64,000 nucleotides of DNA from Flaccisagitta enflata (GCA_965153355.1 OZ231127.1:100936001-101000000), one strand, 5' to 3'; positions 22,716 through 34,475 are shown, numbered from the stretch's first letter. Notes: generated from the sequence alone by a model not told the origin. Translations and numbers: made by a program.

Positions 22716-23449
22716 CAGGTCGCCCAAGGGCAATATGTGGTCAGCGATACCCGTTGCCCTGCTTTGAATGATTGTGAATTGGAGTGAGGGGAAGCAGGGC
22801 AGCGGCCCCGAAGGGGACGAAGTCCTGTAGAACACAGGGGGACTTTCGTTCGTCCTACCTGACAAAGTGGATGAGATGCTATAGAGGGCTGACTGAAGGC
22901 ATTCAAGAGCCTAAACTGAGGTCTAAGATGGCTGATATAAGGCCTGGGAATGCCAATTGGAAGCTTGAGAGGGCTGATTTGATGCTTGAGAGAGCTGGAT
23001 TTAGGCTTGAAAGGTCAGACGACTGATTTGAAGCCTGAGAGCAATAAATTGACGCTTAGCTGATTTAAGGCCTGAGAGGCCTGATTTGAGGCCTTAGAGG
23101 CCGGAGAGGCCTAATTTGAGGCCTGAGAGGCCAGGTTTGAGGCCTGAAAATTTGGATTTGAGGCCGGAGAAGCCTAATTCGAGGCCTGAGATGCCAGGTT
23201 TGAGGCCTGAGAAGTCGGATTTGAGGCCTGAGAGGCCGGATTTGAGGCCTGAGAGGCTGGATTTGAGGCCTGAGAGGCTGGATTTGAGGCCTGAGAGGCC
23301 AGATTTGAGGTCTCAGAGGCCAGATTTGGGGCCTGAGGGGCCTGGTGAGGGGGGGACGAACAAACGAACGAACGAACAAACGGACAAACGAACGAAAGTC
23401 CCCCTGTGTTCTACAGGACTTCGTCCCCTTCGGGGCCGCTGCCCAAAAA
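22716..23449 (+). mobile_element. GBb element, complete
   Basis: Head CAGGTCGCCCAAGGGCAATA, left GC box, two minisatellite blocks (degenerate, then regular GATTTGAGGCCTGAGAGGCC at about 23050-23340), ACGAACGAACGAAC, and the inverted end at 23395-23449. A related array continues to about 23660 outside the element. Confidence 0.9.
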
Positions 23450-23731
23450 CCCAGCTTAAGGGACCAAAATCAAGTCTCAAGGCCCAAATCCTAGCCTCTA
23501 GGGCAAAATCTCAGCCACAAGGCCCAAATCCCAGCCTTAAGGCCTAAACCCATCGTTCAGGCCAAAATACCAGCCTAAACGCCTTAATTCCAGCTCAAAG
23601 GCCTAAGTCCCAGCCCTAAGGCCCAAATTCTAGTACTACCCTATCCTTCTCAAGCTCAAGGTCCAAATTCTAGCCTCAAGATCCATATCTAAACCTCTAT
23701 TTCCATACCTATTATAATCACACTTACCAAC

Positions 23732-24140
23732 TAGTCATCCAAGGATCGCACATGGTCTGCGGTACCCGTTCCCCTGCTTGTAGTGATCAAGTAAAGTAGT
23801 GGAGGGAAAGCAGGGCAGCAGCCCCAAAGGGCCGATGTCCTGTAGGACACAGGGGTGAATTTCCAGGGGTTCTGAAGGGGAGTATATCAGGCTTAAGAGG
23901 ACTGAAGATACATATGAGGTCTGGATGGCAGATTTTTGGCCTGAAAAGCAAATTTGAGGTGGGGGGCAGGCTTGAAGCATAAAGGGCAGATTTGAGGCCT
24001 GGAGAGCTGATATGAGGCCGGGAGGGCTGATTTGATGCCTGGAGGGCTGATATGAGGCTTGGAGGGCTGATTTGAGTTCTGGAGGGCCGATTTGAGGTCT
24101 TGAAGGGCTTGAAGGGCCAAAATCAGGCCTGGCAAGCTTA
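23732..24140 (+). mobile_element. GBa element, right end missing
   Basis: Head TAGTCATCCAAGGATCGCAC, GGGCAGCAGCCCCAAAGGGC, GTCCTGTAGGACACAGGGG, then GGAGGGCTGATTTGAGGCCT units. It is directly followed by a second GBa head. Confidence 0.8.
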
Positions 24141-25069
24141 ACAAGTCATCCGAGGATTGCACATGCTCAGCGGTCCCCGATGCCCTGCTTGGAGTGATTG
24201 GCTGAAGAAGTGGAGTGAGAGCAGGGCAGCGGCCCCAAAGGGCCAATGTCCTGTAGGACACAGGGCACGTTTCGTAATTCCTGGGATTTACATCTACAAG
24301 GAGATCATCCTCCATTTCTTCATTTTTCCCACTAAAAATTGTGTGCTGAATACCGGAAAACCTGCGCGAAAAAAATTCAGCTCTAACTTTTTCGTCAGTA
24401 TGCTACTGTTTACAACTCTCTTGATGGCAAAAATTGGACAAAACATAGCAAACCTTTGTAAGAGTTTTACAAGGAAAATGACACGTAACTCAATGGTAGG
24501 GCATTCTCTCAGTAGAAGTTTTGCGAAATCCATATTCTTCGAGTACCTAACTCAAAAATGACCATGACTAAGGCTCTTAGTAAAGTCAAAAAGATGAAAA
24601 TGGCGCCTTCCAAGACATAATAAAAACGCTTTATTAAGCAAAAGTGCATTGTAAATTAGCGCTCATGGAATGCGCAGAAAATGGCTTGAGTATCCCCACC
24701 CAGCGCTTTTTCCTTTCCAATATGACTAAAAAAGAGTAAAAAGCCCTCAGAAAGTCACGGGCATCGGAATCGGAACAGCGGTAGTTAAAGAAAAATGAAG
24801 AAAAAACAAAAAATATAGGGGTTGGATACCCCTAACTTTGCAAGCTCATATCTTCTAAACGAATTGAGCTAATGACCTCAACTTGGGCTCATTTTAAAAA
24901 ACTGATGTAGCTCTTTAAAATGAGTCCAAGTTGAGGTAAGTAGCTCCATTTGTTTAGACACAGCATTGTTCCAAAGTTGATGTAAGTTTTCATTAAGCCT
25001 GGATTTCACCGATGCAACTCAGTCACCTGGTAGCTTCTGAAACGTGGATGCGTTAGAGCACTCAAAACA

Positions 25070-25075
<6 letters not shown>

Positions 25076-25108
<33 letters not shown>

Positions 25109-25127
25109 CCACGCACACACACCCACA

Positions 25128-25166
<39 letters not shown>
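25076..25166. repeat. (CA)n microsatellite
   Basis: CA units with CGCACCCACGCA and ACCCAC interruptions. Confidence 0.95.
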
Positions 25167-25168
<2 letters not shown>

Positions 25169-25255
25169 AGAACAAAAACACACACAAAAGAGCAGAGTGT
25201 CAATGACGAACCAATCGACCAACAGAGCGGTCTTGTGCATGTGATTAAAACAAGG

Positions 25256-26065
25256 CCAACACGTATAAGTTGCGTGCGGGACATAAATAAGTTAAGATGA
25301 CTTTAACTGACTCAGGATGACTTAAAATGACTAAAGATGACTTGAAATGACTTAAAAAGACTAGAAATGGGATAAACGACTAAATTGACCTAATTTTCAT
25401 AAGTGGCTCAATGTCACGTAATATGACTTAAAATGACTTAGAATGACTTAGAACGACTATAATAAACTAGTCATCTAAGGATCGCACATGGACAGCGCTA
25501 CCCGATGCCCTGCTTAGAGTGATCAAGTGATCAAGGGATCAGAGCAGGGCAGCGGCCCAAAAGGGCCAATGTCCTGTAGGACACATAAATATTTCCAGAC
25601 GTCCTGAGGGGGATTTAAGGTCTGGGGGGAAATTTTAGGCCTAGATTCGATTTGAGGTATGGGGGTAGGCTTGGGGCATTAAGAGCAGATTTGAGGCCTG
25701 GAGGGCTGATTTGAGGCCTGGAACGCTGATTTGAGGTCTGGAGAGCAGATTTGAGGCCTGTAGTGCTGATTTGAGGCCTAGAGGGCTGATTTGAGGCCTG
25801 GTAGGCTGATTTGAGTGCTTAGAGGGCTTAAATCAGGCCTGAAAGTGAAGATTTTAGGCCTCGATGGCCAACAGGGGGGGGGACGGAAGGACGGAAGGAT
25901 GGACGGACAGATGGACGTCTGGAAACTACCCCCTGTGTCCTACAGGACATCGGCCCGTTGGGGCTGCTGCCCAAAAAGTTAAGTGTGACGGACCGAAGGA
26001 CAGACCAACAGATGGGCCGACAGACTGACAAAGCGACTTGTAGAGTCGCGTGCACGCGACTAAAA
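25256..26065 (+). mobile_element. HTb element split by a GBa insertion
   Basis: Head AACAAGGCCAACACGTATAA and AATGACTTAA array to 25466, a GBa element at 25467-25976, then GTTAAGTGTGACGGACCG and tail AGTCGCGTGCACGCGACTAA. Confidence 0.85.
25467..25976 (+). mobile_element. GBa element, complete, nested in HTb
   Basis: Head CTAGTCATCTAAGGATCGCA, GC box, GTCCTGTAGGACACA, GATTTGAGGCCTGGAGGGCT array, GGGGGGGGACGGAAGGACGG and inverted end CCCTGTGTCCTACAGGACAT...GCTGCCC. Confidence 0.9.
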
Positions 26066-26257
26066 ACATTCACTTGTCAAGTACTCAAATTAGGCTTTGT
26101 TTGGGAAGTGTCCGCCTGAGGAAATGGCCAAGTTAAACCACAACGTTGGTGCAAAAAGTAAAGCTAGATGGATGGTTGCTGTCATTGCCTGTATGAAGGC
26201 ACGTATACAACGTCTTGCCGAAGAAGGAACGGAAAGGTTCTCACTTCTCAACCTTAC

Positions 26258-26387
26258 TTTTTAGTCGCGGACACGCGACTCTACACCTTGCCGTGTCGGT
26301 ATGTCGGTATGTCCGTCCGTCGGTCCATTGGTCCGTCACATTTTGAATTCCGAGCGGTTTTGGGATTACTAACCATCCGCGACTGGA
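26258..26387 (-). mobile_element. HTa element, head missing
   Basis: Tail TTTAGTCGCGGACACGCGAC, CGGTATGTCCGTCC middle and CATCCGCGACTGGATT. It stops before the GCCGTGTATCC head. Confidence 0.75.
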
Positions 26388-26869
26388 TTTTTTTTTTGTC
26401 TCAGTCACTCAATTTGTTTGCTCACCCACACCGCTCACTTGCGCCATTCACAGGCTCGCTTACTTTACTCATCCCCGAGTGACACAATTGTTCAGCTTAG
26501 TAAAATCAAATGATGACTATGATTGATGATATTTACAGCGTAAGAACGGATTAGCGTCGTTGTTTCCCTCACATTGCTAAACTTTTGGTTCCTCATGACG
26601 TGTGGAGCTGATGCTGCCATACGGCAACTTTCGCTGTACAAAACCCTGATGATACTTCGGCCAATTTCCACAAAACTTGTCGACGCCTGCATTCCCAAAC
26701 TTCAAAATCATCTGTGGTATACTTGCCAAGAGATGACCCCGTTTGCAATAGCCTCAACACTCATCAGTGACAAATAACGTACTCAGCTAGCTTGGGTGAG
26801 GCTGAATTTATATCTATGTTGAAGCGAGTTAGACATCATATGTATGGGGATTATAACTTAATGGGAGAA

Positions 26870-26990
26870 GAACATCAAGTATAAGGATACACACATTTAT
26901 TGCAAGAAAAGAGTCAAAGTTTTTGATTTGTTCAATGACAAATGAGCAGTACTCTGCTGCAATAAATGTATGTGTATCCTCATATTTGAT
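26870..26990. repeat. Short foldback repeat
   Basis: AAGGATACACACATTTATTG and CAATAAATGTATGTGTATCC are inverted, with further pairing outward (CATCAAGTAT/ATATTTGATG). It interrupts the transposase remnant. Confidence 0.75.
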
Positions 26991-27060
26991 GTTATTCTCC
27001 CATCATGTTCATCTTGTAGATTCTGTCTTTGTGTCTGATTGCCTGTTTGTCCATCAGTCT

Positions 27061-27073
27061 CACACACACACAC

Positions 27074-27152
<79 letters not shown>
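27061..27152. repeat. (CA)n microsatellite
   Basis: About 45 CA units with one TTACA interruption, adjacent to transposase-derived sequence. Confidence 0.95.
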
Positions 27153-27153
<1 letters not shown>

Positions 27154-27676
27154 CACTTTTCAAGCTATTCCCAAAGATGGATTACGCATGGGACCAATGA
27201 CAATAGATGAACTAACTGAATCAACCACTTTAGTTTCAAGATTGTGACCACAGTCGTGGCACTTTTTCGTTGCTCTTCAAATTGAAAACGACTGGTTGAG
27301 TGAGCCAGTGTCTTGTTGGTCAAACAATACAGCCTACCAGCGATTTCATAAGTTTGCTCATGATCTGCCTATTTCAAATGATAGCACTGAGAGAATGATT
27401 AAGCGGACAAGTGATTACTCGAATTTTGGCGCAAAAAAAACGAGGATGATTTTCAGGCAATATTAAGTGTTGTTGGGCAGGCAATTGAGCGCTTACCAAG
27501 CCGAAGCGGCATTAGTGAAGGCCTATGATGAATGATTTTTGTTCGTATTTTTGGCCTTGATTTCATTGTATTTTTGGCCTCGGTTGCTTTCTAAATTGTG
27601 AATTTCTTGCGTATTTAGATTTAAAAGTTTGGCAATGTCTTTTTTAAAGAATCATTTTAGAATTTCATGATATTTT

Positions 27677-28041
27677 GTTGCATGATTGAAATCCATCTTT
27701 TGTTCAAACTTACATCAACTTTGGAACAATGCTGCGTCTAGACAAATTGAGCTACTGACCTCAACTTGGGCTCATTTCAAAGAGCTGCATCTGTTCTTTA
27801 AAATGAGCCCAAGTTGAGGTCTTTAGCTCAATTCGTTTAGAAAATATGAGCTTGCAAAGTTGCATGATTGAAATCCATCTTTTGCTCAAACTTACATCAA
27901 CTTTGGAACAATGCTGCGTCTAAACAAATTGAGCTACTGACCTCAACTTGGGCTCATTTTAAAGAGCTGCGTCAGTTCTTTAAAATGAGCCTAAGTTGAG
28001 GTCAGTAGCTCAATTCGTTTAGAAGATATAAGCTTGCAAAG
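27677..28041. repeat. 182-bp tandem duplication containing a palindrome
   Basis: Two units each begin GTTGCATGATTGAAATCC. Within each, GAGCTACTGACCTCAACTTG and its inverted copy flank a short loop. The same palindrome occurs once in the left arm at about 24840-24985. Confidence 0.85.
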
Positions 28042-28616
28042 TTAGGGGTGTCCGAGTGCTCTTTACTCTTTTTTTAGGCATATTGGAAAGGGTGATGGAC
28101 AAAAACATTAGAGCTTAATTTTTTTCACGCAGGTTTTCCAGTATGCAGAACACAATTTTGGGTCAGAATGCAAAGAATTGTAGGATGATCTCTTTGTAGA
28201 TGTAAATCCCAGGAATTACGAAATGTGAGGGGTGAATTTCCTTACGTCCTGAGAGGGCATATATGAGGCCATAGTAGCATTTTTCCATGATATTCAATAG
28301 GAATTTTGCATATTCTTATGCAATTTCTTGTCAATTTGCCATGTTATCCAATGGGAATTTGACATTTTTCTTGGTTTTCATCAATTTTCCATGTTATTCA
28401 ATGGGATACATGCATTTTTTTGCTTTTTTGTAAATTTTCCATTGTTTTCAATGAGAAGTTTGCATTTTGACAATTTCCCATGTTATCCGATGGGAATTTG
28501 AGGCTTGGAAAGCTTCGAGGGGGGGGGGATGGACGGAAGGACGGACGGAAGGACGGATGTATGGAAGTTCAACCCTCTGTCCTACAGGACATCGGCCCTT
28601 TGGGGCCGCTGCCCAA

Positions 28617-28820
28617 AAAGAGACCGGGATGGTCAATGGGGGGACGTTCATACCGATGGAAGGACGGCCATCTGGATATTTACCCCTGTGTTCTACAGGA
28701 TATCGGCCTTTTCAGGCCACTGCCCAAAAGCACAGGTCATCGGCCCCTTTGGGGCTGCTGCCCCTCTCACCACCTCCTACTCACAAATACTCAAGTAGGG
28801 GCAACGGGTACCGCTGACTA
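28617..28820 (-). mobile_element. GB fragments
   Basis: CCCCTGTGTTCTACAGGATA with a GC box, then a GBc-type GGTCATCGGCCCC/GGGGCTGCTGCCCC and a GGGTACCGCTGACTAG end. No intervening array. Confidence 0.6.
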
Positions 28821-29106
28821 GTGATGTGGAAGCGGAAGCGGAAGCAGAAGCGGAAGCGGGTGGAAGCGGCACTTTCTCACTGGAAGCGGGAACGGAAGCG
28901 GAAGCGGTTTTGAGAATCTTAGTGGAAGCGGAAGCTCAAGCGGAAGCGGAAGCGGTTTTTGAAATTTTGGTGGAAGCGGAAGCCGAAGTGGAAGCGGAAG
29001 TGGAAGCGGAAATTAAAGATCCAATTGAAGGGGAAGCGGAAGCAGATACAGTGGAAGCGGAAGCGGAAGCGCTGAAAGCTTCCGCTTCCACTTATACTCA
29101 CTATCA
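28821..29106 (+). mobile_element. GS element (GGAAGC array)
   Basis: It starts GTGATGTGGAAGCGGAAGCG and ends GCTTCCACTTATACTCAC, with GGAAGC hexamers, some degenerate, between. Confidence 0.6.
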
Positions 29107-31327
29107 GGCTTGAGCAATTGTATAAGGTAATAGGGTTCAGAAATTCTTGTGTATTTGGTTTTCTGAATATATGTAACCAATTTAATAATTTTCACTATGC
29201 AATATAATGCAATATCAACAGAAACAGTAAAGAAAAAAATAAAGGGAGAGTCCAAGAAAAAAAAATCAGTTAGATGAATAACAGACGTTCTGTTATGCCC
29301 CCATATTCATAGAGGAAGGCCGGTTCGCCATTAAATTGGTACTTTATTGTATTAAAAAGCAATTTCAGGTCTTGTTAACGAATTTTTACCTTCCCTGGAG
29401 TAACAGTTTTGGCGTTACTGTTATGGTAGGGATGCTATTAATCAGTCGAGGAGTGTGGGACAATTCATTCTATAGACTGTTAAAGCAGCAGACGGCCAAA
29501 TTTGGTGGGGCTTTGTAAGAAGTTGTTTTTATCAATATCCTTTGTATGGCCAGTTATTTGGAGGTTTTGCCTACTCAGAAGCTTGTCCCCGAGCCCATGA
29601 CTATAGATATGTTTTCTTTAAAAAGATCACAAAGGGGCTATTTGGCCGTTTCCGCAGCAAATGGCGATGCAGCGCCGCGCAGCGCAAGGACACTGCTGCT
29701 TCTACCGCATAACTATAAGACTCACTCAACGTGTTGCGAATAAGATTTAGTTCTCATGATTGGCCTGAAAAATTTAGAATAAACTGTTTTGATTGGCTGG
29801 AGTGACAAACTCATCCTACAAAGTAATGCTTAAGTTTCTCATTGCAAATGGCGTCAAAATTCTGGACGGACTTGTGAGATATATTCATTTTACTTTGTGA
29901 ACTCATGTTTACACTGGCGTAGAAAATTCTTGAGTCATCGCTCACTTGTTCATTTGTCACTGCGATGTCAACGAGGGACGATCAGCTGAGCAATCGGGGA
30001 AGAGAACCTAAATGAAGAAAGCAACAGAACTCCTACGTTAACGTCTCCCGTCACTCGGTGGCTGAGACAATTGCAATGTCACATTGATGATATCAAGAGT
30101 TTACGAAGGAAGAATCTAGGACAAGTCAAGCCCTTCGAACTATCTGTTGTGGCGCCTTTGAATCTCGCCCAAATGAGATGATGAAAGATGTTTCAGGTGT
30201 TGTTTTTTCATTGGGTGAGTGACATATGTTGTGTGTGCATGAGTCGGCTATTTATTTGTATAGATTGTTCAAAGAAATAATAATGAGAAGAGGGCAACGT
30301 CCAACTGCAGAGGAGGGATGCAGGCATCAACATTTATGAATGAAAATGATTTTTTTTTGTTTATTCTATAAAACAAATAGATACTTTTAGATAAATTGAT
30401 TAAATTCAATCAATGGTTTATTTATAAAAAGGGACCTCACTTTGATTTCCCGATTTTGATTATTTTTGCTTAAAAAATTTATGGATAGAGGAAGGGTTAC
30501 ATTTGGGGGTAGGGATAAGCTCAGGGGAAGAGATGTGTTTGGGGGTAGGGTTGAGTTTAGAGATACTCTGTCATCAGATACAACTGCAACCAGCAAAACC
30601 TTTATTGTGCCCAAAGTAATCTTTTTGAAAGATTCAGATTTGTTTCATCTTGAAGCATATAACTTACCATTTTTTTATGCAAAATTCCACATCTCTGGCT
30701 TTAGCGGTTTGGCTTTCACATGATTTTGAAATTTGGGGAAATTTGATGTAATTTTGATCAAAAATAGCCTTTTTCAGCAGTTTTTGATGGTTAAATCTCT
30801 CTTGTATTGGCTTAGGTTGAGCTTTATTGGTCATATTGGTCACAAATGAACACTATTTGATCATCCCCTTGAATTCTTGTGGATTTTTTTAGTAACTTTA
30901 TAGAATATCTGGCCTAAATTGAAGAGCGATCTGACAAAAAACAAAGAAAACCTTTCAAAATTAGACGAAACTACTGTTTTGCCACATTAAATTCATCAAT
31001 CTGATGAGTATTTCTAAAAATTCATAAACTGTGACATATTTTCTTTCATTCAAGACCAGTGTGATGATTTTAGCTTCATTTGTTTAGAAATAAGGTTGAT
31101 TTAAAGTTACATGTGTCTGCTCATGCGCTTTTTTGCAAAGCCTTTCTTGGTGCTGACCACATTTTCACTCAAAATGATGTGTAGGCCAAACCGCTTGAGC
31201 CAGTGCTATGACATTTTGCATGAATAAATGGTAGGTTAAGTGCTTGCAGACAGCACCAATCAGAATTTCTCAAAATGAATACTCTAAGCGTAATAAAGGC
31301 TCTGCGGGTTGCAGTCGTAATTGATGA
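29107..31327. other. Gene not identified
   Basis: Only short frames without recognisable domains. The 29330-29760 stretch has a more even base composition and could hold exon fragments, but I cannot support a call. Confidence 0.3.
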
Positions 31328-31880
31328 CAGGGTAGGTTGAGTTCAGGGGTAAGGTTGAGTTTAAGGGTAAGGTTGAGTTTAAGGGTAAGGTTGAGTTTAA
31401 GGGTAAGGTTGAGTTTAAGGGTAAGGTTGAGTTTAAGGGTAAGGTTGAGTTTAAGGGTAAGGTTGAGTTTAAGGGTAAGGTTGAGTTTAAGGGTAAGGTT
31501 GAGTTTAAGGGTAAGGTTGAGTTTAAGGGTAAGGTTGAGTTTAAGGGTAAGGTTGAGTTTAAGGGTAAGGTTGAGTTTAAGGGTAAGGTTGAGTTGAAGG
31601 GTAAGGTTGAGTTTAAGGGTAAGGTTGAATTTAAAGGTAAGGTTGAATTAAAGGGTAAGATTAATCTTAAGGGTAAGGTTGAGTTTAGAGAAAAGATTGA
31701 ATCTAATAAAAGGGTTGAGTTCAAGGGTAGGGTTGAATTTAAAAGTAGAGTAACTTTAAGTTTAGGTTAGTAAGTTTGAGTTTAGGGGTAGGGTTTAATT
31801 GAGAGGTAGGGTTTAGTTTAAAGGTAGGGTTGACTTAAGGGATGAAGTTGAGTTTTAGAGTAGGGTTGAATTTTGTGGTA
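31328..31880. repeat. 18-bp minisatellite GGTTGAGTTTAAGGGTAA
   Basis: About 16 near-perfect units to 31620, then degenerate GGTAGGGTTGA-type units. Related single units occur at about 30480-30560. The TTAAGGGTAAGG strand is G-rich but not a canonical telomere repeat. Confidence 0.9.
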
Positions 31881-32121
31881 AGTTTAAATTAAAAGGTAAT
31901 GCTAGGTACGTTATAAAAAAATCAAATTCATGAAAAATTTATATGTATATACTTTTATATAGATTGCATTTTAAGATATCTTTATATAAAAAAATATCCA
32001 ATTTTTAAAATCAAATACATAGGTTCTCCCTGCATGCCTCCTCTGGTAGCTTTTGAATTGAAACAATATGCCAAGACCTCTTCACTTTTCATCATTTCCA
32101 TTTGCAAGTCCATTGGCAAAT

Positions 32122-32312
32122 TTTTTTAGTCACTTGATTTGACTGTACACTCCGCCATGTCTGTCAGTATGTCTGTCGGTTAGTTCTTCCACTATATACT
32201 TTTTTTATGTCATTGGCCTCAATACTCCTGCCCAAATGCTCTAACTAAAATAACACCCCTGGTCTCACTCATGCGCCTGGGTTAGCCTGTAGCCATTTGT
32301 CTGGCCTTTTTT
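32122..32312 (-). mobile_element. HTa element, old and diverged
   Basis: TTTTTTAGTCACTTGATTTG marks an eroded tail, followed by GTCTGTCAGTATGTC, CTCCTGCCCAAATG and a head complement CTGTAGCCATTTGTCTGGCC. Confidence 0.6.
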
Positions 32313-32507
32313 ATAGAAACCTTGCAGTAACTGTTATCTTTTTCAACTTGTTCAGGTAAAGAACAACACGCTCATTACGATTGTACAGGATAACAAATTT
32401 TGAGAGGAAGCAGGGGCACAGCAAGATGTTGTGGTTGTGATTGTGTGTGAGGGGGGGTTAAGCCGCTGCCCCCTGTTAGCGACATTATTGTTACTCCTCG
32501 TTGCTTG

Positions 32508-32679
32508 TTTTTAGTCCCGGACACGCGACTCTACACCTAGCCGTGTTGGTTGGTCCGTCTGTCGGTCTGTCCATTGGTCTGTTCGTCGGTCCGCCACATT
32601 TCTGAATTCCAAGTGCTTTTTGCGGTACTGCTCCTGACCAACCATCCGCGACTGGATTGCCGTGTATCCGGCCTTGTTT
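32508..32679 (-). mobile_element. HTa element, complete
   Basis: Tail TTTTTAGTCCCGGACACGCG, GGTCCGTCTGTCGG middle, CCATCCGCGACTGGATTGCC and head complement GTATCCGGCCTTGTT. Confidence 0.85.
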
Positions 32680-33003
32680 ACAAACAAGCTTTTGTTTCTT
32701 CAGGACCAACGCTCCATCAGCCACTAAAGGGACCAAGGACTCGGGCATGTTTATATGAGCTCTGGCACTGTACGGTTAGGAAATTTAACGGCGCTCAACA
32801 AGGAACCTACGCTTGCTTGACGGCAACTTGTCATCGGCGTTTTTCCTGTACTCAACTGCATAGACTTTTTCCGGGACTACAGGGGCGAGGGTTTTCAATA
32901 GTTCTAGTGGGCTACGGAAATGATTTCAAAGAATTGACATTAGATAACTCGATCAACTTTCCTAACGCCACTTCAAAAAATTTCATACTTTATGCCTTGT
33001 TTG

Positions 33004-33126
33004 TAGGGATGTGGAAGCAATTGACCGCTTCCATTTTGGTGGGTGGGATAGCTACTAGAATTTGTACTGCAAAATGGAAGCGGAAGCGGTGGAAGCGGCA
33101 TGAAAATTGACCGCTTCCACAACCCT
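33004..33126 (+). mobile_element. GS element, short
   Basis: AGGGATGTGGAAGCAATTG at the left and CCGCTTCCACAACCCT at the right are inverted ends. Inside are ACTGCAAAATGGAAGCGG and AAAATTGACCGC. It is closely related to 54236-54362. Confidence 0.65.
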
Positions 33127-33477
33127 ATTTGTTTGAATTACTTGATTTTGCTCTTTCGTTGTTGCTTCAAAAAACGCTGATGTGTTAGAAAATTCTATGC
33201 ACAATTGTCTATTTATTTACTGATCTCATGAGTAACGTAGTGTTAGGGACAAATCTCAAAGCAGCGAGATTGCATTTCCCTTCTAGTTTCTTGTACTGCC
33301 TCGCACAAAGTAGAAGAGTTTAGATACATTTTTGAACATGGACACGCGACTCTACAGCTTGCTTTGTCAGTCCCTATCATTAAGTTGTTTCATCTTGTTG
33401 TCCGCGATGGAATACCATTCCGACACGGACTATGATTCGAGGCGGGTGAGTGTTGTCGTTGTCGTTGTCGCTGTTCA

Positions 33478-34475
33478 CACTAAAATTGGGCTAACTTTTG
33501 AACGCCTTGACCAATTTGCTTTATATTTGGAGGAAAGTTGTACTAGGGTACGCCGCTGTACATTCTATGCGTGTGTTATGATCCGGCGCACCCAACCGGC
33601 CCAACCAGCCCACCACCCTAAAAGTGAAAAACTTGCATAACTTTGGCAGTTTTTGACCGATTTTGATAAACCTTTGTATGTAGTCTCTAAATGGAAGGAC
33701 TCAACATAGGTATCTGATTTGCAAAGATTTTAGCAAGCAAACCAGCCAAACCGGCCTACCACCCAACCAGCCTACTAGCCAAAAAGTGAAAAATGTGAAT
33801 AATTTTGGCATTTTCAACCAATGTGGTTGAAACTTGGTATGTAGTCTCTAAATGGAAGGACTCGACATATTTATTGATTTGTAATGATTTCAGCATGCTA
33901 ACCGGCCAAACTGGCCTACCACCCAAATAGCCTACCAGCCTAAAAGTGAAAAACATGCATAACTGTGGCATTTTTCAACCGATCATGTTGAAATTTGGTA
34001 TGTAGTGTCTAAATGGAAGGACTCAACATATGAATTTCTTTTATAAAGGTTTTAGCATGCTAACCGGCCAAAGCGGCCTACCACCCAACCAGCCTACCAG
34101 CTTAAAAATGAAAAACTTGCATAACTTCAGTGTTTTTCAATCAATTTGCTCGAAACTTGGTATAAAGTCTTTAAATGGAAGGACTTAACATATGTTTGCA
34201 ATTTATAGAGATTTCAGCATGCTAACCAGCCTACCACCCACTCAGCTTATTGGCTTAAAAGTGGAAAATGTGCATTTTTCAGCCAATGTGGTTGAATCTT
34301 GGTATGGAATCTCTGAATGGAAGGACTCAACATATGTTTGTGATTCATAAAGATTTTAGCATGCTAAACGGCCAAACTGGCCTACCACCTAACCAGCCTT
34401 CTATCTAGAAGTGAAAAATTTGCAAAACTTTGGTATTCTTCAACTGATTAAGTTGAAACTTTGTAGACTGTCTAT
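33478..34475. repeat. 161-bp satellite, about six units
   Basis: AAATGGAAGGACTCAACATA recurs near 33689, 33850, 34011, 34172 and 34315. Each unit also has CCAGCCTACCACCCAACC and AAAAGTGAAAAA. The last interval is shorter (144). Confidence 0.9.

Larger units (their letters stand above)
26574..27535 (+). pseudogene. Decayed DNA-transposon transposase, C-terminal parts
   Basis: About 26640-26777 encodes CIPKLQNHLWYTCQEMTPFA; about 27275-27535 encodes DLPISNDSTERMIKRTSDYS and, after a frameshift near 27440, EDDFQAILSVVGQAIERLPS. The order HLWY...E then NDxxERxI then a closing acidic helix recalls transposase-like proteins scattered in many invertebrate genomes. The precise superfamily is uncertain. 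The two parts are separated by a palindrome (26870-26990) and a (CA)n tract. It lies inside the 3,962-bp element and would be its transposase. Confidence 0.5.
24266..28227. mobile_element. 3,962-bp DNA transposon with long inverted ends and 4-bp target duplication
   Basis: It begins CACGTTTCGTAATTCCTGGG and ends with the complement of CACATTTCGTAATTCCTGGG. AGGG flanks it at 24262-24265 and 28228-28231. The arms extend several hundred bp (24266-24990 and about 27680-28227). The left arm has extra sequence at about 24400-24705, and the right arm has a 182-bp tandem duplication (27677 and 27859). Inside are transposase remnants, HTb and GBa elements and two (CA)n tracts. CAC...GTG ends and a 4-bp duplication fit a Chapaev/CMC-like element; this is inference. 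Confidence 0.8.
24143..28616 (+). mobile_element. GBa element split by a 3,962-bp DNA transposon
   Basis: The head and left GC box end at ...GACACAGGG (24265). The body resumes at AGGGGTGAATTTCC (28228) and continues through a ~60-bp CAATGGGAATTTG array to GGACGGAAGG and GGGGCCGCTGCCC. AGGG is duplicated at the break. Confidence 0.85.

Noticed and set aside
21883-23547. Arg/Pro/Glu repeat proteins
   Set aside because: They are readings of GB and HT arrays (GGAC and GATTTGAGGCCTGAGAGGCC units).
29336-29743. Two short frames (60 and 65 codons) in more balanced sequence
   Set aside because: No recognisable motif, no splice signals that join them, and flanked by repeats.
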